From contig NZ_CP067395.1 in the NCBI RefSeq assembly GCF_017355525.1, positions 5,220,501 to 5,284,500 on the forward strand: 64,000 nt of DNA, read 5' to 3'. The notes below the pieces were generated by a model. The model did no database searches. It was not told the origin of the DNA and saw only the letters and a list, made by a program, of their open reading frames with translations. Within the stretch, counting starts at the first letter, position 1. Each line of letters starts with the position of its first letter. Made by a program: the position numbers and the translations under genes. Origin of the DNA: Lysobacter enzymogenes (GTDB lineage Bacteria; Pseudomonadota; Gammaproteobacteria; Xanthomonadales; Xanthomonadaceae). Shown here one piece after another: positions 48,276 to 57,025 of the stretch.

Positions 48276-49487
48276 ATGACCACCGAATCGACCCCGACCC
48301 TCGCCCGCAACGCCTGCACCGCCGCGGTCCGCGCCGGCATCGACCGCGACGCCGCGTACGGCGCGGTGACGCCGCCGATCGTGCTGTCGTCGAACTTCAG
48401 CTTCGCCGGCTTCAACGACAAGCGCCAGTACGACTACACCCGCAGCGGCAACCCGACCCGCGACCTGCTCGGCGAAGCGCTGGCCGAACTCGAAGGCGGC
48501 GCCGGCGGCGTCATCACCTCGACCGGCATGTCGGCGATCACCCTGGTGCTGCACGCCTTCCTCAAGCCCGGCGACCGCATCGTGGTGCCGCACGACGGCT
48601 ACGGCGGCAGCTGGCGCCTGTTCAACGCGCTGGCCGCCAAGGGCGCGTTCGAACTGGTCACCGCCGACCTGACCGACCCGCGCTCGCTGACCGAGGCGCT
48701 GGCGACGAATCCGGCCGTGGTCTGGATCGAAACCCCGTCGAATCCGCTGCTGCGCATCACCGACCTGCGCTTCGTGATCGAAGCCGCGCACGCCACCGGC
48801 GCGCTGACCGTGGTCGACAACACCTTCCTGTCGCCGGCGTTGCAGCGGCCGATCTCGTTCGGCGCGGACCTGGTCGTGCATTCGACCACCAAGTACATCA
48901 ACGGCCACAGCGACGTGGTCGGCGGCGCGGTGGTCGCGAAGACCGCCGAGCACCATCAGCAGCTGACCTGGTGGGCGAACGCGCTCGGCCTGACCGGTTC
49001 GCCGTTCGACGCCTTCCTGACCCTGCGCGGCCTGCGCACGCTCGACGCGCGCCTGCGCGTGCACCAGGAAAACACCCAGGCCATCGCCGAGCTGCTCGAC
49101 AGCCACCCGGCGGTGCGCGTGGTGCATTACCCGGGCCTGGCCTCGCATCCGGGCCACGCCCTGGCCGCGCGCCAGCAGAAGGGCTTCGGCGCCATGCTCA
49201 GCGTCGAGATCGAAGGCGGCGAGGAAGCGGTGCGCGCGTTCGTCGAAGGGCTGACCTGTTTCACCCTGGCCGAATCGCTCGGCGGCGTGGAAAGCCTGGT
49301 CGCGCACCCGGCGACCATGACCCATGCGGCGATGTCGCCGGAAGCGCGCGCCGCCGCCGGCATCGGCGACGGCCTGCTGCGCCTGTCGGTCGGCATCGAA
49401 CACGTCGACGATCTGGTCGCCGACCTCACCGCCGCTCTCGACCGCGCCAGCGCGGCGGTGGCGACGACGGCGCGCGCGAAACGATGA
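48276..49487 (+). CDS. metB: Cystathionine gamma-synthase / O-acylhomoserine-dependent PLP enzyme
   Basis: 403 residues of the Cys/Met metabolism PLP family. It joins the acylhomoserine from MetX with cysteine (or sulphide). The PLP lysine is in VVHSTTKYINGHSDVVGGAV; also visible are YDYTRSGNPTRDLLGEALAE, STGMSAITL, PHDGYGGSWRLF and the C-terminal SLGGVESLVAHPATMTHA. The presence of YGGSWRLF and position next to MetX favour cystathionine gamma-synthase, but the O-acylhomoserine sulphhydrylase alternative cannot be excluded by eye. It overlaps the hom start by 4 bp (ATGA). Confidence 0.92.
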   Translation: MTTESTPTLARNACTAAVRAGIDRDAAYGAVTPPIVLSSNFSFAGFNDKRQYDYTRSGNPTRDLLGEALAELEGGAGGVITSTGMSAITLVLHAFLKPGDRIVVPHDGYGGSWRLFNALAAKGAFELVTADLTDPRSLTEALATNPAVVWIETPSNPLLRITDLRFVIEAAHATGALTVVDNTFLSPALQRPISFGADLVVHSTTKYINGHSDVVGGAVVAKTAEHHQQLTWWANALGLTGSPFDAFLTLRGLRTLDARLRVHQENTQAIAELLDSHPAVRVVHYPGLASHPGHALAARQQKGFGAMLSVEIEGGEEAVRAFVEGLTCFTLAESLGGVESLVAHPATMTHAAMSPEARAAAGIGDGLLRLSVGIEHVDDLVADLTAALDRASAAVATTARAKR

Positions 49488-50626
49488 GCGCCGTCGCCAG
49501 CGCCCTGCACGGGTCCGAAGCCGTCGCGCAGGCGCCGGCGCTGCGTCCCTCCCCAACGGTCGGCGCGGCGCCTGCGCGGGTGGCCTTGCTCGGCACCGGC
49601 ACGGTCGGCGGCGCGGTGCTGGCGCGCCTGGGCGGCTGGCGCGGCGGTCCGCTCGGCGAACGCCTGCAACTGGTGCACGTGGCCAATTCGCGCCGCGCCG
49701 CGGCCGACGCCGGCGGCATCGTGCCCGAGCATGCGGCCAGCGCGCTGGCCGCGTCGGATCAGCGCAGCTCGCTCGACGCCGTCGCCGAAGCCTTGGCCGA
49801 CGGCCGCGGCGCGCGCGTGGTGATCGACGCCACCGCCAGCGAAGCGGTCGCCGAACGCCACGCGCAGTGGCTGGCGCAGGGCATCCACGTGGTCACCGCA
49901 TGCAAGATCGGCCAGGGCACGACCCTGGCGCGCTGGCGCGCGATCCGCGAGGCCTGCGCGCTCGGCGGCGCCGGCTACGGCGACAGCGCCACGGTCGGCG
50001 CGGGCTTGCCGCTGCTGCGTAGCTTGCGCGAACTGCAGGCCGGCGGCGACCGCATCCACGCCATCGCCGGGGTGCTGTCGGGTTCGCTGGCGTGGCTGTT
50101 CAACCAATACGACGGCATGCGCCCGTTTTCGGCGCTGGTGCGGCAGGCGCGCGACGCCGGCTACACCGAGCCGGACCCGCGCGACGACCTGTCCGGCGAA
50201 GACGTGCGGCGCAAGCTGCTGATCCTGGCGCGCGCGGCCGGGGTGGCGCTGGACGCGGGCGAGGTCGAGGTCGCCTCGCTGGTGCCGCCGGAGCTGGCGA
50301 TCCTCAGCCGCGAAGGCGTCGACGCCGCGCTGCCCGCGCTCGACGCGCCGCTGCGCGAGCGCTACGCGCAGGCCTACAAGAACGGCGAGAAGCTGCGCTT
50401 CATCGCCCGTCTGGAGCGCGCCGACGACGGCCGCGTCAGCGCCCGGGTCGGCCTGCAGTCGCTGCCGGGCGATCACCCGCTCGCCGCCGGCGCCGGCACC
50501 GACAACAAAGTCGCGATCTGGTCGGACCGTTACCGCGCCCAGCCGCTGGCGATCCAGGGCCCCGGCGCCGGCGCCGAGGTCACCGCCGCGGGCTTGCTCG
50601 ACGACGTGCTGCGTCTGGTCGGTTGA
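49484..50626 (+). CDS. hom: Homoserine dehydrogenase, SAM-riboswitch-controlled isozyme
   Basis: 380 residues. It reduces aspartate semialdehyde to homoserine with NAD(P)H. The Rossmann motif is VALLGTGTVGGAVL; substrate and catalytic region includes GAGYGDSATVGAGLPLLRSL, IHAIAGVLSGSLAWLFNQYD and GYTEPDPRDDLSGEDVRRKL. It has no ACT domain and no fused aspartokinase, consistent with control at the RNA level rather than by threonine. About 30 extra residues precede the Rossmann fold. Translationally coupled to metB by the ATGA overlap. Confidence 0.93.
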   Translation: MSAVASALHGSEAVAQAPALRPSPTVGAAPARVALLGTGTVGGAVLARLGGWRGGPLGERLQLVHVANSRRAAADAGGIVPEHAASALAASDQRSSLDAVAEALADGRGARVVIDATASEAVAERHAQWLAQGIHVVTACKIGQGTTLARWRAIREACALGGAGYGDSATVGAGLPLLRSLRELQAGGDRIHAIAGVLSGSLAWLFNQYDGMRPFSALVRQARDAGYTEPDPRDDLSGEDVRRKLLILARAAGVALDAGEVEVASLVPPELAILSREGVDAALPALDAPLRERYAQAYKNGEKLRFIARLERADDGRVSARVGLQSLPGDHPLAAGAGTDNKVAIWSDRYRAQPLAIQGPGAGAEVTAAGLLDDVLRLVG

Positions 50627-50640
50627 TGCCGGCCGGGCCG

Positions 50641-50680
50641 GGATTCGAAACCGCGCTGCGGCGCCGGCTTTCGAATCCTT
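50641..50680 (+). terminator. Possible terminator of the met operon
   Basis: A perfect 10-bp stem GGATTCGAAA/TTTCGAATCC with an 18-bp GC-rich loop, 14 bp after hom, followed by only two T residues. Confidence 0.45.
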
Positions 50681-50841
50681 GCCGCGAGGCCGGCGTCCGC
50701 GGCGCCGTGCGAGCCAGCCTTTGCGACCGCGCCTGCCACAGCGCACGCCGCCAATCCGCAGGCCGTCACTCTTTGTTACACACTGCGAAGCGTTCCGACG
50801 CGGCGGCTACATCCGGGCACCACATAATCCGCGCAAATCGG

Positions 50842-50904
50842 CCGACAAGCGCCGCGCGGTCGTCCTAGAATGCCGCGCGGCCCGGCCGGAATCGTTCCGG
50901 CCGG
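50842..50904 (+). promoter_or_regulatory. Promoter and leader hairpin of the DUF3089 gene
   Basis: CCGACA (50842-50847), an 18-bp spacer and TAGAAT (50866-50871), then a perfect CCGGCCGGAA/TTCCGGCCGG hairpin (50882-50904) in the leader. The rest of the 306-bp gap 50627-50932 shows nothing else clear. Confidence 0.5.
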
Positions 50905-50932
50905 ATCGGCACTCCGACACGGGCAGGTGGGC

Positions 50933-52132
50933 ATGAAGAACGGCGCGGGTTGGCTGGTGGCGGTCGCTTTGGCGTGCAGCGCAGGCTGTTCGCCGATGAA
51001 GCGGGTGGTCGCGCCGGTGAAGCGGATGGTGCTGGACCCCAAGCGCGAGTTCGACCGCACGGCCGAACCGGCCGCGCCCGACTACCGCGACGCGCGCTAC
51101 TGGGCGGCGCTGCCGGACAAGCGCGACGGCGCCGACGCCACCCCGATCGGCATGCGCAACCGCCAGGCCGACGCCGCGGTCGACGTGTTCTACATCCATC
51201 CCACCACTTATTTCAGCCGCGCCGGCTGGAACCAGCCGCTCGACGACGAAGACGCCAACCGCGGCACCGAGTTCGCCCTGCGCGCGCAGGCCAGCGCCTT
51301 CAACGAGGTCGGCCGGATCTATGCGCCGCGTTACCGGCAGATGACCCTCAACGGCTATCTGTCCGACTCCGATGCCGACCGCGACAAGGCGCTGGACCTG
51401 GCCTACCGCGATGTGCGCGCGGCGTTCGACGAGTTCATCGGCCAGCGCTCGCACGGCCGGCCGTTCATCATCGCCGCGCACAGCCAGGGCAGCGGCCACG
51501 GCCTGCGCCTGCTGTCGGAACTGATGTCCGACCTCGCTCCCGATCCGGCGCTGCGCAAGCGTCTGGTCGCGGCCTATCTGATCGGCGCGGCGGTGCCGCA
51601 GGACGCGTTGCAGCAGACCGTGCCGGGCATCGCGCTGTGCGCGACGCCGCAGCAGACCGGCTGCGCGGTGTTCTACAACACGATCGAGTCCGGCGCGTTC
51701 GATCCGGGCGAGCGGCCCAAGCGTTTCGAGCGGGTGCGGGCGTGGTATCCCGGCGGCTTCCGCAGCGTCGAGCGGCCGCGCCTGCTGTGCGTGAACCCGG
51801 TGACCTGGCGCGCCGACCGCGAACCCAGCCCCTTGTCCGCGCACCTGGGCGCGCTGCACGCCGAACGCAACCGTCCGCTGCCCGAGCCGCAGCCGCGGCG
51901 GGTCAGCGCGCGCTGCGACGACGACGGCCTGCTGCAGACCACGCTGCCCGACGGCGAATGGCGGCAGTGGTGGTTCGGCGGCGACCAGCACGTCAACGAC
52001 TATCAGCTGTTCTACATGGACATCCGCGCCAACGCGGCGCAGCGGGTGGCGGCGTCGACCCACGGCCCCGTCGCCGCGCCGGCCGCGCCGGCGCCGCCGA
52101 AGATCAGGAACAAGCCGGCGCGCACGCGCTGA
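50933..52132 (+). CDS. DUF3089 lipoprotein (lipase-like alpha/beta hydrolase)
   Basis: 399 residues. A lipoprotein signal (LVAVALACSAGC, lipobox SAGC). The DUF3089 pattern is visible: VDVFYIHPTTYFSRAGWNQP near the start, the hydrolase nucleophile motif in FIIAAHSQGSGHGLRLLSEL (AHSQG), and AAYLIGAAVPQDAL. It is probably a membrane-anchored esterase or lipase in the periplasm or on the surface; substrate unknown. The ATG at 50933 follows CAGGTGG and gives a clean lipoprotein signal; the in-frame region upstream lacks one. The proline/alanine-rich tail is likely disordered. Confidence 0.87.
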   Translation: MKNGAGWLVAVALACSAGCSPMKRVVAPVKRMVLDPKREFDRTAEPAAPDYRDARYWAALPDKRDGADATPIGMRNRQADAAVDVFYIHPTTYFSRAGWNQPLDDEDANRGTEFALRAQASAFNEVGRIYAPRYRQMTLNGYLSDSDADRDKALDLAYRDVRAAFDEFIGQRSHGRPFIIAAHSQGSGHGLRLLSELMSDLAPDPALRKRLVAAYLIGAAVPQDALQQTVPGIALCATPQQTGCAVFYNTIESGAFDPGERPKRFERVRAWYPGGFRSVERPRLLCVNPVTWRADREPSPLSAHLGALHAERNRPLPEPQPRRVSARCDDDGLLQTTLPDGEWRQWWFGGDQHVNDYQLFYMDIRANAAQRVAASTHGPVAAPAAPAPPKIRNKPARTR

Positions 52133-52164
52133 GCGCGCATCGCTCGGGCGCGCAGCGGCGGCGC

Positions 52165-52170
52165 TAGACT
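52165..52170 (+). promoter_or_regulatory. -10 box directly before the hypothetical gene at 52177 (leaderless candidate)
   Basis: TAGACT ends 6 bp before ATG 52177, with no ribosome binding site and the previous gene ending 44 bp upstream. Confidence 0.4.
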
Positions 52171-52176
52171 GCCGCG

Positions 52177-52686
52177 ATGATCGATCTGGATGCCGACATC
52201 GTTCCCGGCCGCGGTCTCGGCGGCTTCGTCCTGGGCGAGAGCGCGCTGGAGCGCGTGGTCGCGCTGGAACCGCGCCATCGCGTGGCGCAGTGGCCCGCGC
52301 AGGACCCGCGCTATACCTGCGTGCGCATCGGCGAAGCCGTGCTGCTGATCGTCGACAACCGCGATTTCGCCGTGGTCAATCTGGCGGCGTTGGCCGGTTA
52401 CCGCGGCCGCTTGTTCGGTTATGCGCGCGCCGGCATGAGCGTGCGCGAGCTGGTCGCCGGCGCGCCGAGCCCGCTGCTCAAGGCGATGCACCTGCACAAC
52501 CAGTTCCTGTACCTCGATCGCGCCGAGAGCGTCGCGTTCCTGTTGCCGCCGGAATACGACGACGCGGTCGACCGCATCGAGGACCTGCCGCCGCAACTGG
52601 TGCTGGACGCGTTGTACCTGATGCCCGCGCAACTGCGGCAGGTGCCGGGGCGCGACGGCAAGCCGGTGTGGCGGCCGGTGGATTGA
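52177..52686 (+). CDS. Hypothetical protein
   Basis: 169 residues, no signal peptide or membrane span. It opens with IVPGRGLGGFVLGESALERV, a pattern seen in small cytosolic proteins of unknown function that begin with an xxPGxGLGxxxLG segment, and continues in short beta strands (AVLLIVDNRDFAVVNLAALA). No motif points to an enzyme. It begins 44 bp after the DUF3089 gene on the same strand but seems to have its own promoter box immediately upstream. Confidence 0.75.
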   Translation: MIDLDADIVPGRGLGGFVLGESALERVVALEPRHRVAQWPAQDPRYTCVRIGEAVLLIVDNRDFAVVNLAALAGYRGRLFGYARAGMSVRELVAGAPSPLLKAMHLHNQFLYLDRAESVAFLLPPEYDDAVDRIEDLPPQLVLDALYLMPAQLRQVPGRDGKPVWRPVD

Positions 52687-52869
52687 ATCGCGCCGGGCGC
52701 CGGCGTGCGGATCGCGAAAACGAAATCGGAGCGCCGATCGGGGGGATGACCGGCGCTCCGCTGCAGATCGCCAGGGCGTATCGCTCGCCAGGGCTTTGCA
52801 AAACTTGGACTTCGAAACGCATGCGCGTTTCAGCAGAAGACGGTGGGTGGGTTGCCCTCACCCCAACCC

Positions 52870-52964
52870 TGCCCCGGCCCGAACGCATAGCGTTCGGGCG
52901 TTCGGGGCAGCGCGAGCCAATGGCTCGCTAACGCTGCCCCTCACCCCGCAAGCGGGAGAGGGGC
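52870..52964. repeat. Nested hairpins between two convergent genes
   Basis: CCCGAACGC/GCGTTCGGG (52878-52898) lies inside TGCCCCG/CGGGGCA (52870-52909), and a second hairpin GCCCCTCACCCCGC/GCGGGAGAGGGGC spans 52936-52964. They sit downstream of the chitinase and the hypothetical gene and could end both transcripts. The rest of this 305-bp gap is featureless. Confidence 0.6.
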
Positions 52965-52991
52965 TTCAGAGCGATGGAGCCAGAGCGGGGA

Positions 52992-55058
52992 TTACTTCAG
53001 GCCGTTGCTGATCGCGGTCGCCAGCGAGCCCTGCTCGTCGTCGCCGCTGAACTCCCAGAAGAACGCGCCGCCGAGGTTCTGGGTCTTGACGTACTGCATC
53101 TTCTGGCCGATCAGCGCCGGGGTGTCGTAGCTCCAGAAGGTGTTGCCGTCGTACTTCCAGGTCGCCACCGCGGTGTTGTCGGTGTAGATCGTGCCGGCCT
53201 TGTTCTTGAGCACCTTGTAGTCTTCGATGCCCGCCTCGTACGTACCCGGGGCCGGGCCGCTGCCCGGACGGTACAGGCCGTTGTTGACGTTGCTCACGCC
53301 GGTCCAGCCGCGGCCGTAGAAGCCGATGCCGAGGTTGAGCTTGGCCGCCGGCACGCCGCGCGAGAGGAAGGCTTCCAGCGCGTCGTTGGAGTTGTACAGC
53401 TTGACGTCGCCGGTGGAGGGATCGTTCGGCGAAGCGAACAGCGCCGAATGATGGTTGGTGCCCGGATCCCAGCCGCCGTGGAAGTCGTAGGTCATCACGT
53501 TGATGTAGTCCAGGTACTGGTGGTACGCACCCGGATTGGTCACGCGGATCTTGTCGATGCCGGCGCCGACGGCGACGGTCAGCAACAGGCCCGGACGCAC
53601 CGCATCGAGCTGGCGGCGGAACTCGGCCATCAGCGCGGTGAAGTTGGCGTTGTCCTCGGGACGCTGCGCCGCCGGGCAGTCGATGCCGCACACCACCGGG
53701 TATTCCCAGTCGATGTCGATGCCGTCGAACACGCCCGCCGCCGCGCCCGCGCCGCCGGCGCCGTCGGTGACCGGCAGGTTGCCCTTGATGTAGGCGTCGA
53801 CGCACGAAGCCACGAAGGCCTGGCGGTTCGCCGCGCTCGCCGCGCTCGGGAAGCCGCGCGACCAGGTCCAGCCGCCGAGCGAGATCAGCACCTTCAGGCC
53901 CGGGTACTTGGCCTTGAGCTGCTTGAGCTGGTTCCAGTTGCCGCGCAGCGGCTGGTCCCAGGTGTCGCTCGCGCCGCTGACGCTCTCGCCGGCCTGGAAG
54001 GCCTTGGTGTAATCGGCGAACGCGTCGCCGCCGGCGCCGGTGTTGGGATCGGACGGAACGGTCACGCCGACTTCGCAGCGGTTGTTGCGCACGTTGCCGA
54101 AGGCGTAGTTGATGTGGGTCAGCTTGGCCGCGGTGCCGCTGGTGTCGATGTTCTTGACCCGGTAGTTGCGGCCGTAGATGCCCCACTGGGCGAAGTAGCC
54201 GATCACCTTCTTGCTGCCGCCCGGCGTGGCCGGCTTGGTGGTCGCGCTGATCGACGCGCTCTGCGCCGACGCGTTGCCGGCGTTGTCGCGCGCGCGCACG
54301 GTGAAGGTGTAGCTGGTGCTGGCGTTGAGGCCGTTGACGGTGTAGTTGGTCGCGCTCGGCGAGCCGGCGAGGCTGCCGTTGCGGTACACGTCGTAGCCGG
54401 CCACGCCGCTGCCGCCGGCGTTGTCGGTCGAGGCGTTCCAGCTCAGCGACACGCTGCTGGAGGTCTGCGACGGCGAGGCGAGGCCGCCCGGCACGCTCGG
54501 CGGGGTGGTGTCGCTGGAACCGCCGCTGACGGTGATGCTGACCGCGGCCGAGGTGGTGGTCGCGTTCTGGTTGTCCTTGGCCACGGCGGTGAAGCTGTGG
54601 CTGCCGGCGGTGGCGTTGTTCCAGGTCACGCTGTACGGCGCGGTGGTGTCGACGCCGAGCGAGGCGCCGCCGCGGAAGAACTCGACGCTGGCGACGCTGC
54701 CGTCGCTGTCGGCGGCGTTGGCGCTGACGGCGATGTTGGCGCCGACGTTGTAGGTCGCGCCGTTGCTCGGCGCGGTCAGGCTCACCGTCGGCGGCTGGTT
54801 GACCGGGCCGGTGCTGCACGCGCCGAGGTCGGCGTAGTAGTTGCAGCTCGGGCAATAGTTCGGCGGCGTGTTCCAGATCGGCCCGTTGGCTTGGTACAGG
54901 CGGTTCTGGTACGTCATCTTGTCGCCGGCGGCGTAGATGGCGGAGGCGTTCCAGGCGGGAACGCCGCTGCAGGCGGCTTGCGCGTAGGCCGTCGATATCG
55001 ACGACGCGGCGAGCATGCCCGTCAGCAACAGCAGGTTGGCGGACCGTGCGTGTCTCAT
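52992..55058 (-). CDS. Secreted multidomain chitinase (GH18)
   Basis: 688 residues. Signal peptide (LLLLTGMLAASSISTAYA-Q); a CBM5/12-like chitin-binding domain (VPAWNASAIYAAGDKMTYQN); an Ig-like domain (PPTVSLTAPSNGATYNVGAN); a fibronectin type III domain (TPPSVPGGLASPSQTSSSVS); and a C-terminal GH18 catalytic domain with VLISLGGWTWSRGF and the DxxDxDxE motif in FDGIDIDWEYP, whose Glu is the acid catalyst. It hydrolyses chitin outside the cell. GAGGAA lies before the ATG at 55058. A NagR-like palindromic operator sits about 350 bp upstream. Confidence 0.96.
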   Translation of the reverse strand: MRHARSANLLLLTGMLAASSISTAYAQAACSGVPAWNASAIYAAGDKMTYQNRLYQANGPIWNTPPNYCPSCNYYADLGACSTGPVNQPPTVSLTAPSNGATYNVGANIAVSANAADSDGSVASVEFFRGGASLGVDTTAPYSVTWNNATAGSHSFTAVAKDNQNATTTSAAVSITVSGGSSDTTPPSVPGGLASPSQTSSSVSLSWNASTDNAGGSGVAGYDVYRNGSLAGSPSATNYTVNGLNASTSYTFTVRARDNAGNASAQSASISATTKPATPGGSKKVIGYFAQWGIYGRNYRVKNIDTSGTAAKLTHINYAFGNVRNNRCEVGVTVPSDPNTGAGGDAFADYTKAFQAGESVSGASDTWDQPLRGNWNQLKQLKAKYPGLKVLISLGGWTWSRGFPSAASAANRQAFVASCVDAYIKGNLPVTDGAGGAGAAAGVFDGIDIDWEYPVVCGIDCPAAQRPEDNANFTALMAEFRRQLDAVRPGLLLTVAVGAGIDKIRVTNPGAYHQYLDYINVMTYDFHGGWDPGTNHHSALFASPNDPSTGDVKLYNSNDALEAFLSRGVPAAKLNLGIGFYGRGWTGVSNVNNGLYRPGSGPAPGTYEAGIEDYKVLKNKAGTIYTDNTAVATWKYDGNTFWSYDTPALIGQKMQYVKTQNLGGAFFWEFSGDDEQGSLATAISNGLK

Positions 55059-55402
55059 GGTGCTTCCTCTCTCCCGATGCATAGTCAAGACTTCGCCGGC
55101 CGCACTCGGCCGACGGCGATTTCCCGCCCGTGTCGAAGGAAGGTCGTCGAACCTTCCGATGTGCATGGGAGGCTCGGGCCTCCTCGTCGATCGGCGTCGT
55201 CGCGCCGTCGTGGGGTGTTGCGGTAGTGCGGCGCACCGCCGCCCGAGGCGGCCGGGCCGGTGCGATAAACCGGCCGTGCGCGAATTCTTCGGCGACGAGC
55301 GCGGCCGGGCCGCGACTTCGTCGTATTGCGCTTGCTGTCCCTCCGGCGGCCGCGCCGGCGAACCGGTCGGCCCGCCGTTGCGATGGGGAAACTGGCCGCG
55401 CG

Positions 55403-55416
55403 TGACAACGTTGTCA
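55403..55416. promoter_or_regulatory. NagR/LacI-type operator upstream of the chitinase
   Basis: TGACAACGTTGTCA is a perfect 14-bp palindrome matching the centre of the AATGACARCGYTGTCATT box reported for NagR, a LacI-family regulator of GlcNAc/chitin genes in Xanthomonas. On the minus strand it overlaps a perfect TTGACA that could be a -35 box. The remaining gap 55059-55895 shows only one family C repeat and the partial second site. Confidence 0.65.
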
Positions 55417-55458
55417 ACCAACTGTCCGAGTCTTTGCGCGCTGGTTCACAGAACCTCG

Positions 55459-55472
55459 TGACAACGTTTGCG
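55459..55472. promoter_or_regulatory. Second, imperfect copy of the NagR-like site
   Basis: TGACAACGTTTGCG matches the perfect palindrome at 55403 in 11 of 14 positions, 56 bp further upstream of the chitinase. It may be a weaker second site. Confidence 0.4.
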
Positions 55473-55840
55473 CGAAATGGCGTCGTTTGCTGCGGCGCAA
55501 CGCGGTGGTGGCGCGAGAGGTCTTGGAAAAACAGTGACTTGGTTCGATGTCCAATGGACAGGGAAGTAGGCTCGCGAGTCAAAAATGCGCGCAGCGAATG
55601 CTGCGCTGCGGGGCGAAGCGCGGGAGGGTCTTGAGGCCGGACGCTCCTGGCCCGGGTGGCAGCGCGACAAATGGATCGGACAGCGTCGAGGCTGGAGCCT
55701 TCCCGCAGCGAAACCCGCCCGGCGTTCTGCGCGAGAGCGGTTTTGGTTGTGGGATGGGCCTCGGCGCCGACGCGCCCGAACCGAAGGCCGGTCGCGCAGA
55801 GCTGCCGCCGTTGCGAGCGGCGATGATTTTTGTTGTGGCA

Positions 55841-55859
55841 GGGCCTTCAGGCCCGACGC
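55841..55859. repeat. Repeat family C copy 1
   Basis: GGGCCTTCAGGCCCGACGC; the first 13 bases form a small palindrome. Further copies at 56982, 61900 (inverted) and 61957 (diverged). Confidence 0.7.
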
Positions 55860-55895
55860 GGTTCGCTCAGCCAGCGGCGCCTGCCCGGCGTGACC

Positions 55896-56900
55896 TCACT
55901 CGCGCAGCGCATCCAGCAGCGCCGCTTCGAAGCGCTGCGGCGCTTCCACTTGCGGCGAATGGCCCAGGTCTTCGAACTCCACCAGCTTCGCCGACGGGAT
56001 CGCGCGCGCCGCGGCGCGGCCGAGTTCCGGATACAGCCCGAGCCTGGCCTTGAGCGCATCGTCGGCCAGATCGCGATTGATCGCGGTGCGGTCGCGCTGG
56101 CCGACGAACAGCGTGGTCGGCACGCGCAGGCGCGCGAACTCGTGCACGACCGGCTGGGTGAACACCATCTCCGAGGTCAGCGCCTGGTTCCAGGCCACGC
56201 GCTCGCGCCCCGGCCCGGCGTAGAGGCCGGCGAGCATGTCGACCCAGCGCTGATACTCGGGCTTCCACTGGCCGCCGTAGTAGACGTCCTGCTGATACTT
56301 GCGGATCGTCGCCGCCGTGGTCTTGAGCTCGCGCGCGTAGTTCTCGTCGACGCTGCGCCACGGCACGCCGAGCGCTTTCCAGTCTTCCAGGCCGATCGGG
56401 TTGACCATCAGCAGGCGCTGGGTCGATTGCGGATACATCAGCGCGTAGCGCGCGGCGAGCATGCCGCCCATCGAGTGGCCGACGATGTCGGCGCGCTCGA
56501 TGCCGAGCGAGGCGAGCAGGCCGTGGGTGTTGGCGGCCAGCTCGTGCAGGCTGTACTGGTGATGCGCGGGCTTGCTCGATTTGCAGAAGCCGAGCTGGTC
56601 CGGCGCGATCACCCGGTAGCCGGCGCCGCGCAAAGCGGCGATCGCCGATTCCCAGGTCGCGGCGCAGAAGTTCTTGCCGTGCAGCAGCACCACGGTGCGG
56701 CCGTTGCCGCGTTCGGGGCGCACGTCGAGGTAGGCCATCTGCACCGATTCGCCCTGCGAGTCGAAGCGGTAGCGTTGCACGGGGTAGGGATAGTCGAAAC
56801 CTTCGAGTTCGGCGCCGTAGGCGGCGGACTTGGGTGCCGGCTCGGCGTGCAGCGCGGGAGCCAGCAGGAGCAGCAGCGAGGCGAGGATGTAGCGGCGCAT
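55896..56900 (-). CDS. Exported alpha/beta hydrolase
   Basis: 334 residues with a signal peptide (ILASLLLLLAPALHA-E). Alpha/beta-hydrolase fold: oxyanion region VVLLHGKNFCAATWESAIAA, nucleophile GHSMGGMLAARYALMYP, acid in FVGQRDRTAINRDL, His in EDLGHSPQVEAP. Related to the haloalkane-dehalogenase/epoxide-hydrolase-like hydrolases; the substrate is unknown. The ATG at 56900 gives a clean signal peptide. It is on the same strand as, and 125 bp downstream of, the molybdenum hydroxylase operon, separated by a family C repeat, so it may be independent. Confidence 0.9.
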   Translation of the reverse strand: MRRYILASLLLLLAPALHAEPAPKSAAYGAELEGFDYPYPVQRYRFDSQGESVQMAYLDVRPERGNGRTVVLLHGKNFCAATWESAIAALRGAGYRVIAPDQLGFCKSSKPAHHQYSLHELAANTHGLLASLGIERADIVGHSMGGMLAARYALMYPQSTQRLLMVNPIGLEDWKALGVPWRSVDENYARELKTTAATIRKYQQDVYYGGQWKPEYQRWVDMLAGLYAGPGRERVAWNQALTSEMVFTQPVVHEFARLRVPTTLFVGQRDRTAINRDLADDALKARLGLYPELGRAAARAIPSAKLVEFEDLGHSPQVEAPQRFEAALLDALRE

Positions 56901-56981
56901 GGCGGGCTCGGTGCGATGGGGATGCAGGGATCGTACCTGTTGCGCGGTGTTGGATTCTGGCGATGGGCGCGCAGGGCGTCC

Positions 56982-56999
56982 GGCCTTCAGGCCCGACGC
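56982..56999. repeat. Repeat family C copy 2
   Basis: GGCCTTCAGGCCCGACGC, between the hydrolase gene and the cytochrome c gene. Confidence 0.7.
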
Positions 57000-57025
57000 C
57001 TTTGGGTGCGGCCCTGCGCGCCGTT

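Noticed and set aside
55085..55670. Several open frames upstream of the chitinase
   Set aside because: Overlapping in all frames, Arg-rich, no ribosome binding sites, and the region contains the operator sites. Treated as regulatory/non-coding.
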